Shown: positions 23,141-31,447 of the stretch, piece by piece
How positions within the stretch are numbered: position 1 is the first letter of the stretch
Layout of the letters: each line of letters begins with the position of its first letter
DNA from: Streptomyces halobius
GTDB taxonomy: Bacteria; Actinomycetota; Actinomycetes; Streptomycetales; Streptomycetaceae
NCBI RefSeq assembly: GCF_023277745.1
Contig: NZ_CP086322.1
Location: forward strand, 434,001-498,000
Length of the DNA: 64,000 nucleotides
Direction: 5' to 3'
Program-made: the position numbers and the translations under genes
Notes under the pieces: generated by a model
The model's database searches: none
What the model saw: the letters and a program-made list of their open reading frames with translations, nothing else
What the model was told of the DNA's origin: nothing

Positions 23141-24625
23141 CTACGTTCGTCCGTCGGTCTCCGCCAGGACCCTGACGGTGTTGAACCGGGTGTCGACGGC
23201 ATCGGGCAGGTTCATGCCTGCCTCGATCCCTGAACGCAAGTACTCCAGCACGGGTCCGGTGAGCAGTTCACCCGGCAGGACGGTGGGGATGCCAGGCGGA
23301 TAGGGCGTCAGCATCTCGGCCGCCACGCGGCCAGCGGCGTGCTGCACGGGGACGTCCTCCACGGGCCCGAAGAAGGCGTCGCGGGGCAGGCAACTCTGCT
23401 TCAGCCGTAGGTCTTGGGGCGCGGGCACGTTGACCACGGGGCTGGGGCGGAGGTCCGGCGCTGCGGCGGAAACCGCCCGCAGCGCCTCCAGCAGGGCGTC
23501 CGTCGTCTCATGGTCGTCGGCGTGGGTGAGCTGGGTGTTGATGCGGCGGTGGTCGGAAAGATGCACGTCGATGTTCCGGTGTTCGCGCAGCCAGTCCGCC
23601 ACCCGGTATCCCGCCGTATCGAGTCCGATGACGTCAATGACGACAGGAAGCGGATCCAGGTCGTCCGCCAACCCGGGACCGCAGAAATCCGCGCGGTCGT
23701 GGACGTGCAGACCATCGATCTCCTCGATCGCCGCCCTTACCCGTGCCGCCAGAGCCAGGGCACGGTCCATGAGGTCCCGGCCGTGCTGGGCCATCTGACG
23801 GCGCCAGCCGTCGAGCCCGGCGTGGATCAGCACGGAGGGGCTGGTCGTACCGAGCAGGTCGGCGCGGGTCTTCAGCAGGCCCGGGTCGATCAGGTCGCCC
23901 TGCAGATGGAAGACGGAGCCCTCCTCCAGGCCGCTGCCCATTTTGTGGATGCCGGTCACACAGACATCCGCACCCGCGTCCATGGCCCACGTGGGCAGAT
24001 CGGGATGGAAGGGCAGATGTGCGCCCCACGCCTCATCCACGATCAGTGGGCGGTTCCGGCGGTGGCAGGTGTCCGCGATGGACCGGAGATCCGCGCAGCT
24101 TCCATACGGGGTCGGGCTGGTGACCAGGGCACCTTTCGCGTCCGGGTGAGCGGCAAAAGCCCTGTCGAAGTCGTCGGCGGACGGTGGGTGCGCCAGGTGA
24201 CGGCCGGCGTCCCACCGGGGGTCCACCCAGACGGGACGGATGCCGGCGAGAATCAGACCGGAGACGACGGACTTGTGCGCATCCCGGCCGATCAGCAGCT
24301 CTTCGTGAGGGCGCGCGACGGAGAGCATGGCGGCCTTCACCGACAGGGAACTCCCACAGGTCGAGAAGAACGTGTGAGAGGCGTGGACCGCGTCGGCCAT
24401 CAACTTCTCGGCACGTTCGAGGTCCTTGCCCCGGGTACGCCGGTCATCCAGGCCGCCGACAGCCAGGACATCTCCGTGGAACACTGCGTCGCCCAGCACG
24501 TCACGGACCCGCGGATCGGCACCTCGCGCCTGTTTGTGGCCGGGAGGGCTGAACGGCACCCGTCCCGATGCGTGGTACTGGACGAGAGCTTCCAGCACGG
24601 GCGCTTCGCTGTGATCAGGAGACAT
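23141..24625 (-). CDS. Orn/Lys/Arg decarboxylase family (PLP-dependent)
   Basis: The 494-residue fold-type I enzyme has the family N-terminus (FSPPGHKQARGADPRVRDVL), FFSTCGSSLSVKAAMLSVAR for phosphate binding, IVDEAWGAHLPFHP with the cofactor Asp, and the Schiff-base lysine in GIHKMGSGLEEGS. A C-terminal domain follows with the usual PPGIP segment (LTPYPPGIPTVLPGELLT). Such enzymes make polyamines (cadaverine, agmatine, putrescine) in the cytosol; the exact substrate cannot be fixed. It lacks the N-terminal wing of the large acid-stress enzymes, like the Gram-positive SpeA/YaaO type. The ribosome site is weak. Confidence 0.88.
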   Translation of the reverse strand: MSPDHSEAPVLEALVQYHASGRVPFSPPGHKQARGADPRVRDVLGDAVFHGDVLAVGGLDDRRTRGKDLERAEKLMADAVHASHTFFSTCGSSLSVKAAMLSVARPHEELLIGRDAHKSVVSGLILAGIRPVWVDPRWDAGRHLAHPPSADDFDRAFAAHPDAKGALVTSPTPYGSCADLRSIADTCHRRNRPLIVDEAWGAHLPFHPDLPTWAMDAGADVCVTGIHKMGSGLEEGSVFHLQGDLIDPGLLKTRADLLGTTSPSVLIHAGLDGWRRQMAQHGRDLMDRALALAARVRAAIEEIDGLHVHDRADFCGPGLADDLDPLPVVIDVIGLDTAGYRVADWLREHRNIDVHLSDHRRINTQLTHADDHETTDALLEALRAVSAAAPDLRPSPVVNVPAPQDLRLKQSCLPRDAFFGPVEDVPVQHAAGRVAAEMLTPYPPGIPTVLPGELLTGPVLEYLRSGIEAGMNLPDAVDTRFNTVRVLAETDGRT

Positions 24626-24876
24626 GGCACACGGTTTCCCGACGCCGAACAGGGCTCATCAATTCCCCAGGCCGTCCCATGCTCGCGATCGACCGCAAAC
24701 AGCTGGCGCTCAAACGTCGGCACCCCGCCGAGGGGCCGTCGCATCAGATGGCCGACCAGCACGCCATCGGGCCACAGGCCCACGTGACGCCGGCGCCAAT
24801 TCCGCAAGCGGTTGCCCTCACAGCGGACGGGGATCAGAGTGAGAAGGGAACACAAGAACAAGATCGGGAGCACCCT

Positions 24877-25032
24877 GTGATCGTTCTCGGAGTCATTTTG
24901 CTTGTCATCGGGTTCGTGACCGGTATAACCGTCCTGTGGACGATCGGGATTGTTCTCACGGTAGTCGGGGCCGCCCTGTGGGTCCTTGGTTCGGTGGGCC
25001 ACCCGTTCGCCGGCCGAAGGCACTACTGGTAG
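24877..25032 (+). CDS. small two-helix membrane protein (DUF6131-like)
   Basis: The 51-residue product VIVLGVILLVIGFVTGITVL...GHPFAGRRHYW has two hydrophobic helices separated by a short turn and a basic-aromatic tail. Short proteins with this GGRRHYY/W end are common in streptomycetes. GTG start with GGGAG upstream. Function unknown. Confidence 0.75.
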   Translation: MIVLGVILLVIGFVTGITVLWTIGIVLTVVGAALWVLGSVGHPFAGRRHYW

Positions 25033-25457
25033 CGGTAGTAGCAACGGAGGATTTGCGCGTCGCGCTGCAGCACTACCGTTCGTTCTTCAACCGCTTGTTG
25101 ACGACCTGATCTGTATCCGCGCCCGTTGGCCTGTCCCGAAAGCCAACCAACCCGGCCATACCGGAGTTTTTCCCGGGCCCTCGGCTCTGCCGGCGAGTGG
25201 TGCTGGGACGTCGTCCTGCTGGGGCTGAAAGGCGGTTTGGACAGCTGCCCTGCGAGTCGCCGCCCGTCAGCGGGCGCAGATCCCTCGACGCGGTATCCAC
25301 CGTGCTCACCACGCTCCGGCGGATCTGGGCGGGCGGTCCGGCGGGTGCCGACGAACCTACTGGCGGCTGTATGCGACCACCTCTACCTTTCGTCGCGCTG
25401 AACGGGTGATGCGTACACCTCGCGAGCGCCGTCCGACGCGAATAAGGAGGGCTCTTC
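25033..25457. other. intergenic, nothing recognised
   Basis: 425 bp between the small membrane protein and the SDR gene. Open frames on both strands have unlikely compositions and no family resemblance. It presumably contains the SDR promoter. Confidence 0.4.
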
Positions 25458-26450
25458 ATGCGTGTGTTTCCCGCCGTCCCTTCGATAGAAGGGCTTACCG
25501 CTGTGGTTACCGGCGGCTCGCGAGGGCTGGGGTTGCTGATGGCGCGCCAACTACAGCGACGCGGTTGTGATGTCGTGTTGTTGGCCCGGAATGAGGTCGA
25601 ACTCGGCAGGGCCGTGGACAAGCTCAGACAGGCGGGCGGTGATGGCTCGGTACGCGGTGTGGCGTGCGATGTGCGGAACAGAGAGGCTGTTCGTGATCGC
25701 TTCGATGAGATCGCCGGAGACAACGGCAGGCTGGATATCGCCATCGCCAATGCTGGAATCATCCAGGTCGGCCCCGCGGACGCACTCGGCATCGAGGGCT
25801 TCCACGACGCCATGGACTCCATTTTCAATGGTGCGCTCAACACCGCTTTCGCCGCTCTCCCCTACCTCCGGAACAGCCCGGCCGGCGGCAGACTGGCTCT
25901 CATCGGGTCGGTCGGCGGCCTGCTGGCCGTACCTCATCTGCTGCCATATTCCTGCGCGAAATCGGCGGTCGCCGCGCTCGCCGAGGGGCTCCAGGCGGAG
26001 GAGGCTCCGCACGACGTCACCATTACCGGGGTCCACCCGGGATTGATGCGGACCGGATCACATCTTCATGCCCACTTCGGTGGCGACAGGCGTCGCGAGT
26101 ACGCGTGGTTCCAGGTGCTGGCCGGCGCCCCCATCCTGTCGATGAATGCCGAGCGGGCAGCCGCGTGCATTGTGTCCGCGCTGCAACGGCGGCGACCACG
26201 AGTCGTTCTCACCCCCGCGGCCAAGCTGGGTGCCATTGCGCACGGCGTGGCACCGGTGACAACCACCCGGCTGACATCGGCACTGGGGCGTATGCTGCCC
26301 CGCGGTGGCGACGGGGAAATGGCTGAGGGCTTCAGGATCGAGGCCGAGGACCAGCCGCCGGCCCACAAGCTCCGACGCATGCTCGGGGTTCTCAACGAGC
26401 GGGCTGCCGACCAGTTCAACCAGCGGGGCGCCACTCACGGTACGAATTGA
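25458..26450 (+). CDS. SDR family NAD(P)-dependent oxidoreductase
   Basis: The 330-residue enzyme has the classical short-chain dehydrogenase core: TGGSRGLG (near 18), NAG (IANAGI), catalytic Ser in LIGSVGG and YSCAKS with Tyr and Lys. The PG segment (VHPGLMRTGS) follows. The C-terminal 100 residues extend beyond the core, as in membrane-linked or lipid-acting SDRs, but no clear helix anchors it. AAGGAGG lies seven bases before the ATG. Substrate unknown. Confidence 0.88.
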   Translation: MRVFPAVPSIEGLTAVVTGGSRGLGLLMARQLQRRGCDVVLLARNEVELGRAVDKLRQAGGDGSVRGVACDVRNREAVRDRFDEIAGDNGRLDIAIANAGIIQVGPADALGIEGFHDAMDSIFNGALNTAFAALPYLRNSPAGGRLALIGSVGGLLAVPHLLPYSCAKSAVAALAEGLQAEEAPHDVTITGVHPGLMRTGSHLHAHFGGDRRREYAWFQVLAGAPILSMNAERAAACIVSALQRRRPRVVLTPAAKLGAIAHGVAPVTTTRLTSALGRMLPRGGDGEMAEGFRIEAEDQPPAHKLRRMLGVLNERAADQFNQRGATHGTN

Positions 26451-26451
26451 C

Positions 26452-26640
26452 CACCACGTTATTGCCGTGCTCGGTCAGGTCAACGGTGCGCACACCCCGG
26501 TCACATGCACATACAAGGCGTCAAGAACGAACTCGACGCCGATGGCCTTGCTCGCCCTCTGATGCAGGGCGAGGCGGGCGGCCATGTCGCCGGTCGGGCC
26601 AAGCCCCAACACAGTGACGGTCCCCACCTTCGGGGATCTC
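26452..26640 (-). pseudogene. fragment of a zinc alcohol dehydrogenase
   Basis: The minus strand reads VGTVTVLGLGPTGDMAARLA and then DLTEHGNNVVV, matching residues of the nucleotide-binding region of the intact enzyme at 21560-22744. The nucleotide sequence aligns with about 22030-22210. Neither end of the gene is present. It arose by duplication or from a related lost gene. Confidence 0.75.
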
Positions 26641-26648
26641 GCTCCCCC

Positions 26649-26841
26649 TGACACGCCACCTGGACTGGCACTGTGACACCCACACCGACCCGTTCGCCTG
26701 CCCGGACGCGCTCGTTGGCTTCAGCGCGAAGTTCCAGGAGTACGGGCTGATCGTCCACGACGGGGCACCTCGCGCATCGTCACCCTCTTCTGCCCGTGGC
26801 GTGGTCGGCGCCTGCCCGAATCACAGATAGAAGAGCGGTAG
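26649..26841 (+). pseudogene. remnant of a short Cys/His protein ending CPWxGRRLPES
   Basis: The plus strand encodes TRHLDWHCDTHTDPFACPDA and LVGFSAKFQEYGLIVHDG, then after a one-base loss near 26763 TSRIVTLFCPWRGRRLPESQ. This resembles a small actinobacterial family with a CPWCGRRLP end; here the second Cys is Arg. There is no start codon, and the 5' end is replaced by the dehydrogenase fragment. Confidence 0.6.
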
Positions 26842-27048
26842 CTCTGGGCCGTCGCCTGGAACATTGCGGCGTCGGAGTCGCCCTCCTGGTGGGACGGCCC
26901 TCCGAACGGCCATCGGCAACCCGCGCAAGCCGGCGGTCCGTCCACCTGAGCAGCAGGAACTCCGTGAGCCCTCTGCCTTCGGTCGCTCCTCTCCCGATGG
27001 TTCGCGTCTCGTGCCGCCGGCTTCCCAGGGAAGGTGCGTGAGTGCGTC

Positions 27049-27689
27049 ATGAGCAAGAAGGACAAGGTCATGGTTCGGGCACTGCTTGACCGGCATGGCC
27101 AGACGTACGCCGCCCAGGCAGGCATCAAGCTGCGGAACACCCCGGCCCCCCTGTACCAGCTCCTGGTGCTCTCGTTGCTGCTGTCGGCCCGCATCCGCGC
27201 GGACACCGCGGTGGCGGCGGCCCGGCGCTGTTCGACGCCGGGATGCGGGATGCCCGACGGATGGCGGAGGCCACCTGGCAACAGCGTGTCGATGCGCTCG
27301 GCGAGGGCGGTTATCGCCGTTACGACGAGCGGACCTCCACCCAACTCGGTGATGGAGCCGAACTTCTGCTGGACCGATACAAGGGTGACCTGCGCCGGCT
27401 GCGCGAAGGTGAAGACCCGGAGAAGCTGCTACGGGAGATCCCCGGCATCGGCCCCACCGGGGTGGCCATCTTCCTGCGGGAGGCCCAAGCCGTATGGCCG
27501 GAGTTCTCCCCCTACCTTGACCGCAAGGTACAGGAAGGGGCGGAGCGACTCGGGCTGCCCACCTCTCCCAAGACCCTGGCGTCCCTCGTAGAAGACGACG
27601 CCGACCTACCGGGCCTGGCCGCAGGGCTGACCCGAACCGCCCTCGACAAACGAATAGCCGAGGACGTGCACTCCACAGCAGCGACCTGA
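27049..27689 (+). pseudogene. HhH-GPD (endonuclease III-like) protein, one-base frameshift
   Basis: ATG 27049 starts MSKKDKVMVRALLDRHGQTY and runs to about 27222; the rest (LFDAGMRDARRMAEATWQQR through IPGIGPTGVAIFLREAQAVW to the stop) is in another frame. Restoring one G at CCCGGCGCTG (27221-27230) gives a continuous protein of about 213 residues. The helix-hairpin-helix PGIGPTGV is the DNA-binding motif of EndoIII/AlkA-like glycosylases; the usual lysine and 4Fe-4S cysteines are not evident, as in the uncharacterised small branch. May be intact in reality if the indel is a sequencing error. Confidence 0.75.
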
Positions 27690-27981
27690 ATGCCGTGCCC
27701 AAGCACGTAGCGAGTTGCGCGCCCGCTGGCTGCTCGCCACCCAAGCAGCCCGTACGGGAAGCGGGTTGACGCGCCGCGGCGCTCCGCCGCCCCCGGCACA
27801 CCCTGGGGAACGGCCTGAGTATCCGCCGACTGCGGGCCCAGACAGCACGGGCATGGGTCGTCGCGACACCGGCCCGGAGATGGGTGGCCGCGGCGGTACA
27901 CCGTACCCGTGACTGCGGTGCGGGCCCCGTTACAGACCTGCAGCTATCGCATCGGGGAGCGCACCGGCCAGGAGGGACATC
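27690..27981. other. intergenic, nothing recognised
   Basis: 292 bp between two broken genes. No family, hairpin of note or RNA gene is visible. Confidence 0.4.
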
Positions 27982-28095
27982 GTGACCAGAGTTCTTGACG
28001 ACACCGAGATCGAAGACCGGATGTCTGGCGCCGATATGAGGGAATGGCGACGCGAAGGCAACGTGTTACGACGCACCGTTGAGGCGTCGTCAGGA
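27982..28095 (+). pseudogene. pterin-4a-carbinolamine dehydratase-like 5' fragment
   Basis: A GTG with GGAGGG upstream opens VTRVLDDTEIEDRMSGADMR and EWRREGNVLRRTVEA, matching the N-terminal 35-40 residues of 4a-hydroxytetrahydrobiopterin dehydratases (the W-x-x-x-G-x-x-L-x-R pattern). It then runs into the antisense 3' end of the LigD polymerase gene, and the catalytic HH motif is absent. It contains a rare TTA codon. The gene was evidently cut by arrival of the ligase operon or a deletion. Confidence 0.6.
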
Positions 28096-29019
28096 GGCGT
28101 CTTCCTGGACGAGGGCGTCGAGTCTGCGCTGGGCCGGTCCCAGGGAGCGTCTGCAGCGGCTCAGCCCCTTCCAGGGGTCGCCGTGTTCGGACAGGCGGTC
28201 GGGGATGGTGCGCAGGGTCCAGTGCTGCGGGCCGATCCGGCGGTCGTCGAGTTCGTCCCACTCGAGCGGGGTGGCCACCGGGGCGTGCGGGCGGGCCCGG
28301 ACGGCGTAGGGGGCTACCGAGGTCTGGGCGTAGGCGTTGCGCTGGGTGTCCAGGTAGAGGCGGCCGCGGCGCTTGTTCTTGCGTGCCTCGGTCGTCAGTG
28401 TGTCGGGGTGCCGGGCGGCGAGGAGGTCGGCGGCCTGGCGGGCGAAGGCGCGTGTGGTGTCGAAGTCGGTGCGCCGGTCCAGCAGCTGTACGAGGTGCAG
28501 GCCGCGTGAGCCCGTGGTCATCACGGCGGGCCGCAGTCCGAGTTCCGTGGTGAGGAGGTCTCCCAGCTTCCGGGCGGTCCAGCGCACGATCTCGAAGTCG
28601 TCGCCCGGGGGGTCGAGGTCGAAGATCAGGCGGTCGGGGCAGTAGAGGCGGTCGACGCGGCTCAGCCAGGGGTGCGGGGTGATGCACGCCTGGTTGGCGA
28701 GGTAGGCGAGGGTGGCGGCGTCGTCGCACACCGCCATCGTGACGGTCCCGTCCTCTTTGGCGATCTCCTCTTGGTGGATCCAGTCCGGGAAGTAGTCGGG
28801 AACGTCCTTGTGGAAGAACGATTTCCCGCCATACCCGTCGGGGTGGCGTTCCATGGCCAGCGGCCGTCCGCGCAGATGGGTCAGCATCGGGCGGGAGACG
28901 GTGCGGTAGAAGTCGACCAGTTCGGCCTTGGTGATCCCGTCGTCGGGGAAGAGCTCCTTGTCCGGCTTGGATACCGCAACCGTTCGTCCCCCGACACGGA
29001 TGTCGTCCTTCGTACGCAC
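28090..29019 (-). CDS. ligD: LigD-type primase-polymerase domain protein
   Basis: The 309-residue protein is the stand-alone polymerase domain of the NHEJ ligase LigD (AEP primase superfamily): SKPDKELFPDDGITKAELVD at the start, metal-binding DLDP in LIFDLDPPGDDF, and TTGSRGLHLVQLL for nucleotide binding. It adds nucleotides and fills gaps at double-strand breaks. GTG start with AAGGAG upstream. It lies 15 bp downstream of an ATP-dependent ligase gene in one operon, so the two proteins rebuild LigD activity from separate chains. No Ku gene is in the window. Confidence 0.9.
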   Translation of the reverse strand: MRTKDDIRVGGRTVAVSKPDKELFPDDGITKAELVDFYRTVSRPMLTHLRGRPLAMERHPDGYGGKSFFHKDVPDYFPDWIHQEEIAKEDGTVTMAVCDDAATLAYLANQACITPHPWLSRVDRLYCPDRLIFDLDPPGDDFEIVRWTARKLGDLLTTELGLRPAVMTTGSRGLHLVQLLDRRTDFDTTRAFARQAADLLAARHPDTLTTEARKNKRRGRLYLDTQRNAYAQTSVAPYAVRARPHAPVATPLEWDELDDRRIGPQHWTLRTIPDRLSEHGDPWKGLSRCRRSLGPAQRRLDALVQEDAS

Positions 29020-29034
29020 CGTTTCTCCTTCGGC

Positions 29035-30054
29035 TCACTGTCTTTCCTTGGGCTTCTCCCGTACGACCTGCTCAGCGGGCTTGTCGGTCCGCAGGCCGAC
29101 GAAGCGGGGATGGCGCAGCTTGCCGTCGTCGGTCCACTCGGTGAAGACGATCTCGGCGACGAGTTCGGGCCGCACCCAGTGCGCGCCGCGTTCGCGGACC
29201 GCGCCACCGGCGAACGGCTGCCGCTCGCACTCCAACCCGTCCAGCCGTTCGCGCAGCTCGGCCAGGGTCTTACGGTCGTATCCGGTGCCGACCTTGCCCG
29301 CGTAGCGAAGCCGGTCGCCTTCGTAGTAGCCGACGAGCAGCGCGCCGAAGCCGATGCGGCTGCCCGCCGGCTCGGTGAAGCCGCCGATCACCAGCTCCTG
29401 TCCCTGCCCACACTTGAACTTCAGCCAGTCCGGCGTTCGTCTCGGCGCGTACCGACTGTCCGCCCGCTTGGCGATCAGCCACTCCCAGCCCCATCTGCAC
29501 GCCTGGCGCAGGTATGCCTCCCCGGTGGTGTTGCGGTGGTTGGTGAACCGGAGCGGAGCGCGAAAGGCGAGAGCGCGGCGCAGCAGCGCCTTGCGGCTGC
29601 GCAGCGGCAGGGAGGTGACGTCGTGGCCGTCCAGGTGCAACAGGTCGAAGACGTAATACGTCACCGCGACCGGGCTGCTACGGGCCTCGTCGGGATCATG
29701 GACGCCCATACGCTGTTGCAGCCGGGCGAAGCTGGTGCGGGTGCCGGCGAAGGCGGCGATCTCGCCGTCGACGACGAAGTCGTCGCAGCTCTGCCCGGCG
29801 AGGGCCTCGGCAACCTCGGGATAGGTGTCCGTGAGGTCCTCCCCGCTGCGGGAGGACAGCCGTGCCCGGTCGCCGTCACGGAAGCCCAGGCACCGCTCCC
29901 CGTCCAGTTTGCGCTCGAAGATCCATCCGGGATCGGAGAAGTAGTCCTCGGTCAGCGTCGCGAGCATCGGCCGCACGGTGCGTGGCTGCGCGACGGCACG
30001 GAGCGCGGCGCGCTCTCGCGCGGACAGGTCCTCCAACAAACCAGCTGCGTTCAC
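29035..30054 (-). CDS. ATP-dependent DNA ligase (NHEJ, LigD-like)
   Basis: The 339-residue enzyme has the nucleotidyltransferase motif I ERKLDGERC with the adenylated lysine, VVDGEI (motif III), FDLLHLDG, EWLIAKRADSRYAPRRTPDW (motif IV region) and WLKFKC (motif V), followed by an OB-fold domain. Its length fits ligase-only LigD proteins. The GTG at 30054 has GGGAG upstream; the frame is open further but without similarity. It is the first gene of the operon with the LigD polymerase. Confidence 0.88.
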   Translation of the reverse strand: MNAAGLLEDLSARERAALRAVAQPRTVRPMLATLTEDYFSDPGWIFERKLDGERCLGFRDGDRARLSSRSGEDLTDTYPEVAEALAGQSCDDFVVDGEIAAFAGTRTSFARLQQRMGVHDPDEARSSPVAVTYYVFDLLHLDGHDVTSLPLRSRKALLRRALAFRAPLRFTNHRNTTGEAYLRQACRWGWEWLIAKRADSRYAPRRTPDWLKFKCGQGQELVIGGFTEPAGSRIGFGALLVGYYEGDRLRYAGKVGTGYDRKTLAELRERLDGLECERQPFAGGAVRERGAHWVRPELVAEIVFTEWTDDGKLRHPRFVGLRTDKPAEQVVREKPKERQ

Positions 30055-30402
30055 CGGCCCCGTCTCCCTTCCCGCCGTGCAGCGCGCGGCTGGGCGGACG
30101 CTGTCGGGCACGACCTCGCCGGGTCGGAATGACTGCCTCCTCGCCCGCCCATATCTCCTGTGTAGAGCCAGTGCGCCCGCTCCGCGACCGGGCTGGTTAA
30201 GCGCCCGGTCAGGGGCACGTAGACCTCGTGGTGCGCTGTCCGCCCAGGGAACCGGATCGCGGCTGCCGGACATCAGCGGCGAGAGCCGACAGGTATCCCA
30301 CTACAGCAACCTTCGTACGGTCGGCGTTCGCGCATGCTGAGCTTCCGCTCGGCCGGCTCCGCATCAGTGGCTTGCAACTGGCCTTGCTTTCATCCGCCCT
30401 GG
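30055..30402. other. intergenic, ligase promoter region
   Basis: 348 bp between the ligase start and the stop of the DJ-1/PfpI gene, both on the minus strand. No gene recognised. Confidence 0.4.
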
Positions 30403-30951
30403 TCAAACTCGCTGTACTGCCTGTGAGAACTCGGAGAGGAAGGTGCTGCAGAAAGCCTCCAGATCACCGGGCTTTCGGCTGGTGATGAGTGTGTTGGGGC
30501 GTGCTGTGCACACTTTGACCTGTTCGTCGACCCAGGTGCCCCCGGCATTACGGATGTCGGTCTGCAGGCTGGGCCAGGAAGTGAGCGTGCGGCCCCGTAC
30601 GACGTCGGCCTCGATGAGCGTCCAGGGGGCATGGCAGATGGCCGCGACGGGTTTGCCCGCATCAAAGAAGCCCTTGACGAATTTCACCGCTGCCTTGTCC
30701 ATACGCAGGGCATCGGGGTTGGCGACGCCGCCGGGCAGCACCAGGCCGACGTAGTCACCCACTTTCGCCGCACCCACAGTCCGGTCCACAGGGAAGGTAT
30801 CGGCCTTTTCCAGGTGGTCATAAGCCTGAATGTCGTCGGGGCGGGTGGAGATCAGGTGCGGAGTGTCTCCTGAGTCGAGAACGGCCTGCCAAGGCTCGGT
30901 GAGTTCGATCTCCTCTACACCCTGAGGCGCTACCAAGAAAGCAATCTGCAT
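30403..30951 (-). CDS. DJ-1/PfpI family type 1 glutamine amidotransferase-like protein
   Basis: The 182-residue protein has the DJ-1/PfpI fold: MQIAFLVAPQGVEEIELTEP with the conserved Glu (VEEIEL), GLVLPGGVANPDALR and the nucleophile elbow AAICHAPWTLIEAD with catalytic Cys followed by His. Close relatives (YhbO/PfpI) act in deglycation or general stress; protease activity is disputed. AGGAGGAAG precedes the ATG at 30951. Confidence 0.88.
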   Translation of the reverse strand: MQIAFLVAPQGVEEIELTEPWQAVLDSGDTPHLISTRPDDIQAYDHLEKADTFPVDRTVGAAKVGDYVGLVLPGGVANPDALRMDKAAVKFVKGFFDAGKPVAAICHAPWTLIEADVVRGRTLTSWPSLQTDIRNAGGTWVDEQVKVCTARPNTLITSRKPGDLEAFCSTFLSEFSQAVQRV

Positions 30952-31447
30952 GAAGCCTCTTCCTCCTATGAGATATGCACACGGCGCGTGCGACGGAGTA
31001 GCCTGCTTATTCTGGGCCAGCCGTGGGCGTGGCCCTCCCGACCACTGCCGCCCCACCTGGGTATGCCGCCGAAGAGCCCGGCCGCTGCTCGTAAGGCAGC
31101 GATACCGCGATGGCGGCCGCACAGCGACAGCACGCGGAACGATGCGATCGCCAGCCAACGTAGTGAAGTCTCCCGCTCAATTCCGAACGCCGGCTGCATG
31201 ACCACGGAACTTGGGCGCGCCCGCACCTGCATGGGGTAGCGCCATCGCGCCATTGTCCCTGCGGTGCCGCTCTCCGTCCTTGGCCCTTGCCCCTGACCGC
31301 TTCGATCGCTGAGGCGTGATCGCTGTCGTCTTCCTGTCCCATTTCACTCGTATGGCCCTCCTCGTGCGCCCTGACGCACGACCAAGAGCATCCATCATGG
31401 CGGAGGTGAATCGGCGTTTCGCGGCTCGTGAGGAAAGGGGAACGCAG
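30952..31447. other. intergenic, promoter region of ctaD
   Basis: About 500 bp between divergent genes. No gene is evident. An in-frame upstream ATG of ctaD at 31397 exists, but the part before 31448 does not look like an oxidase N-terminus. Confidence 0.4.
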
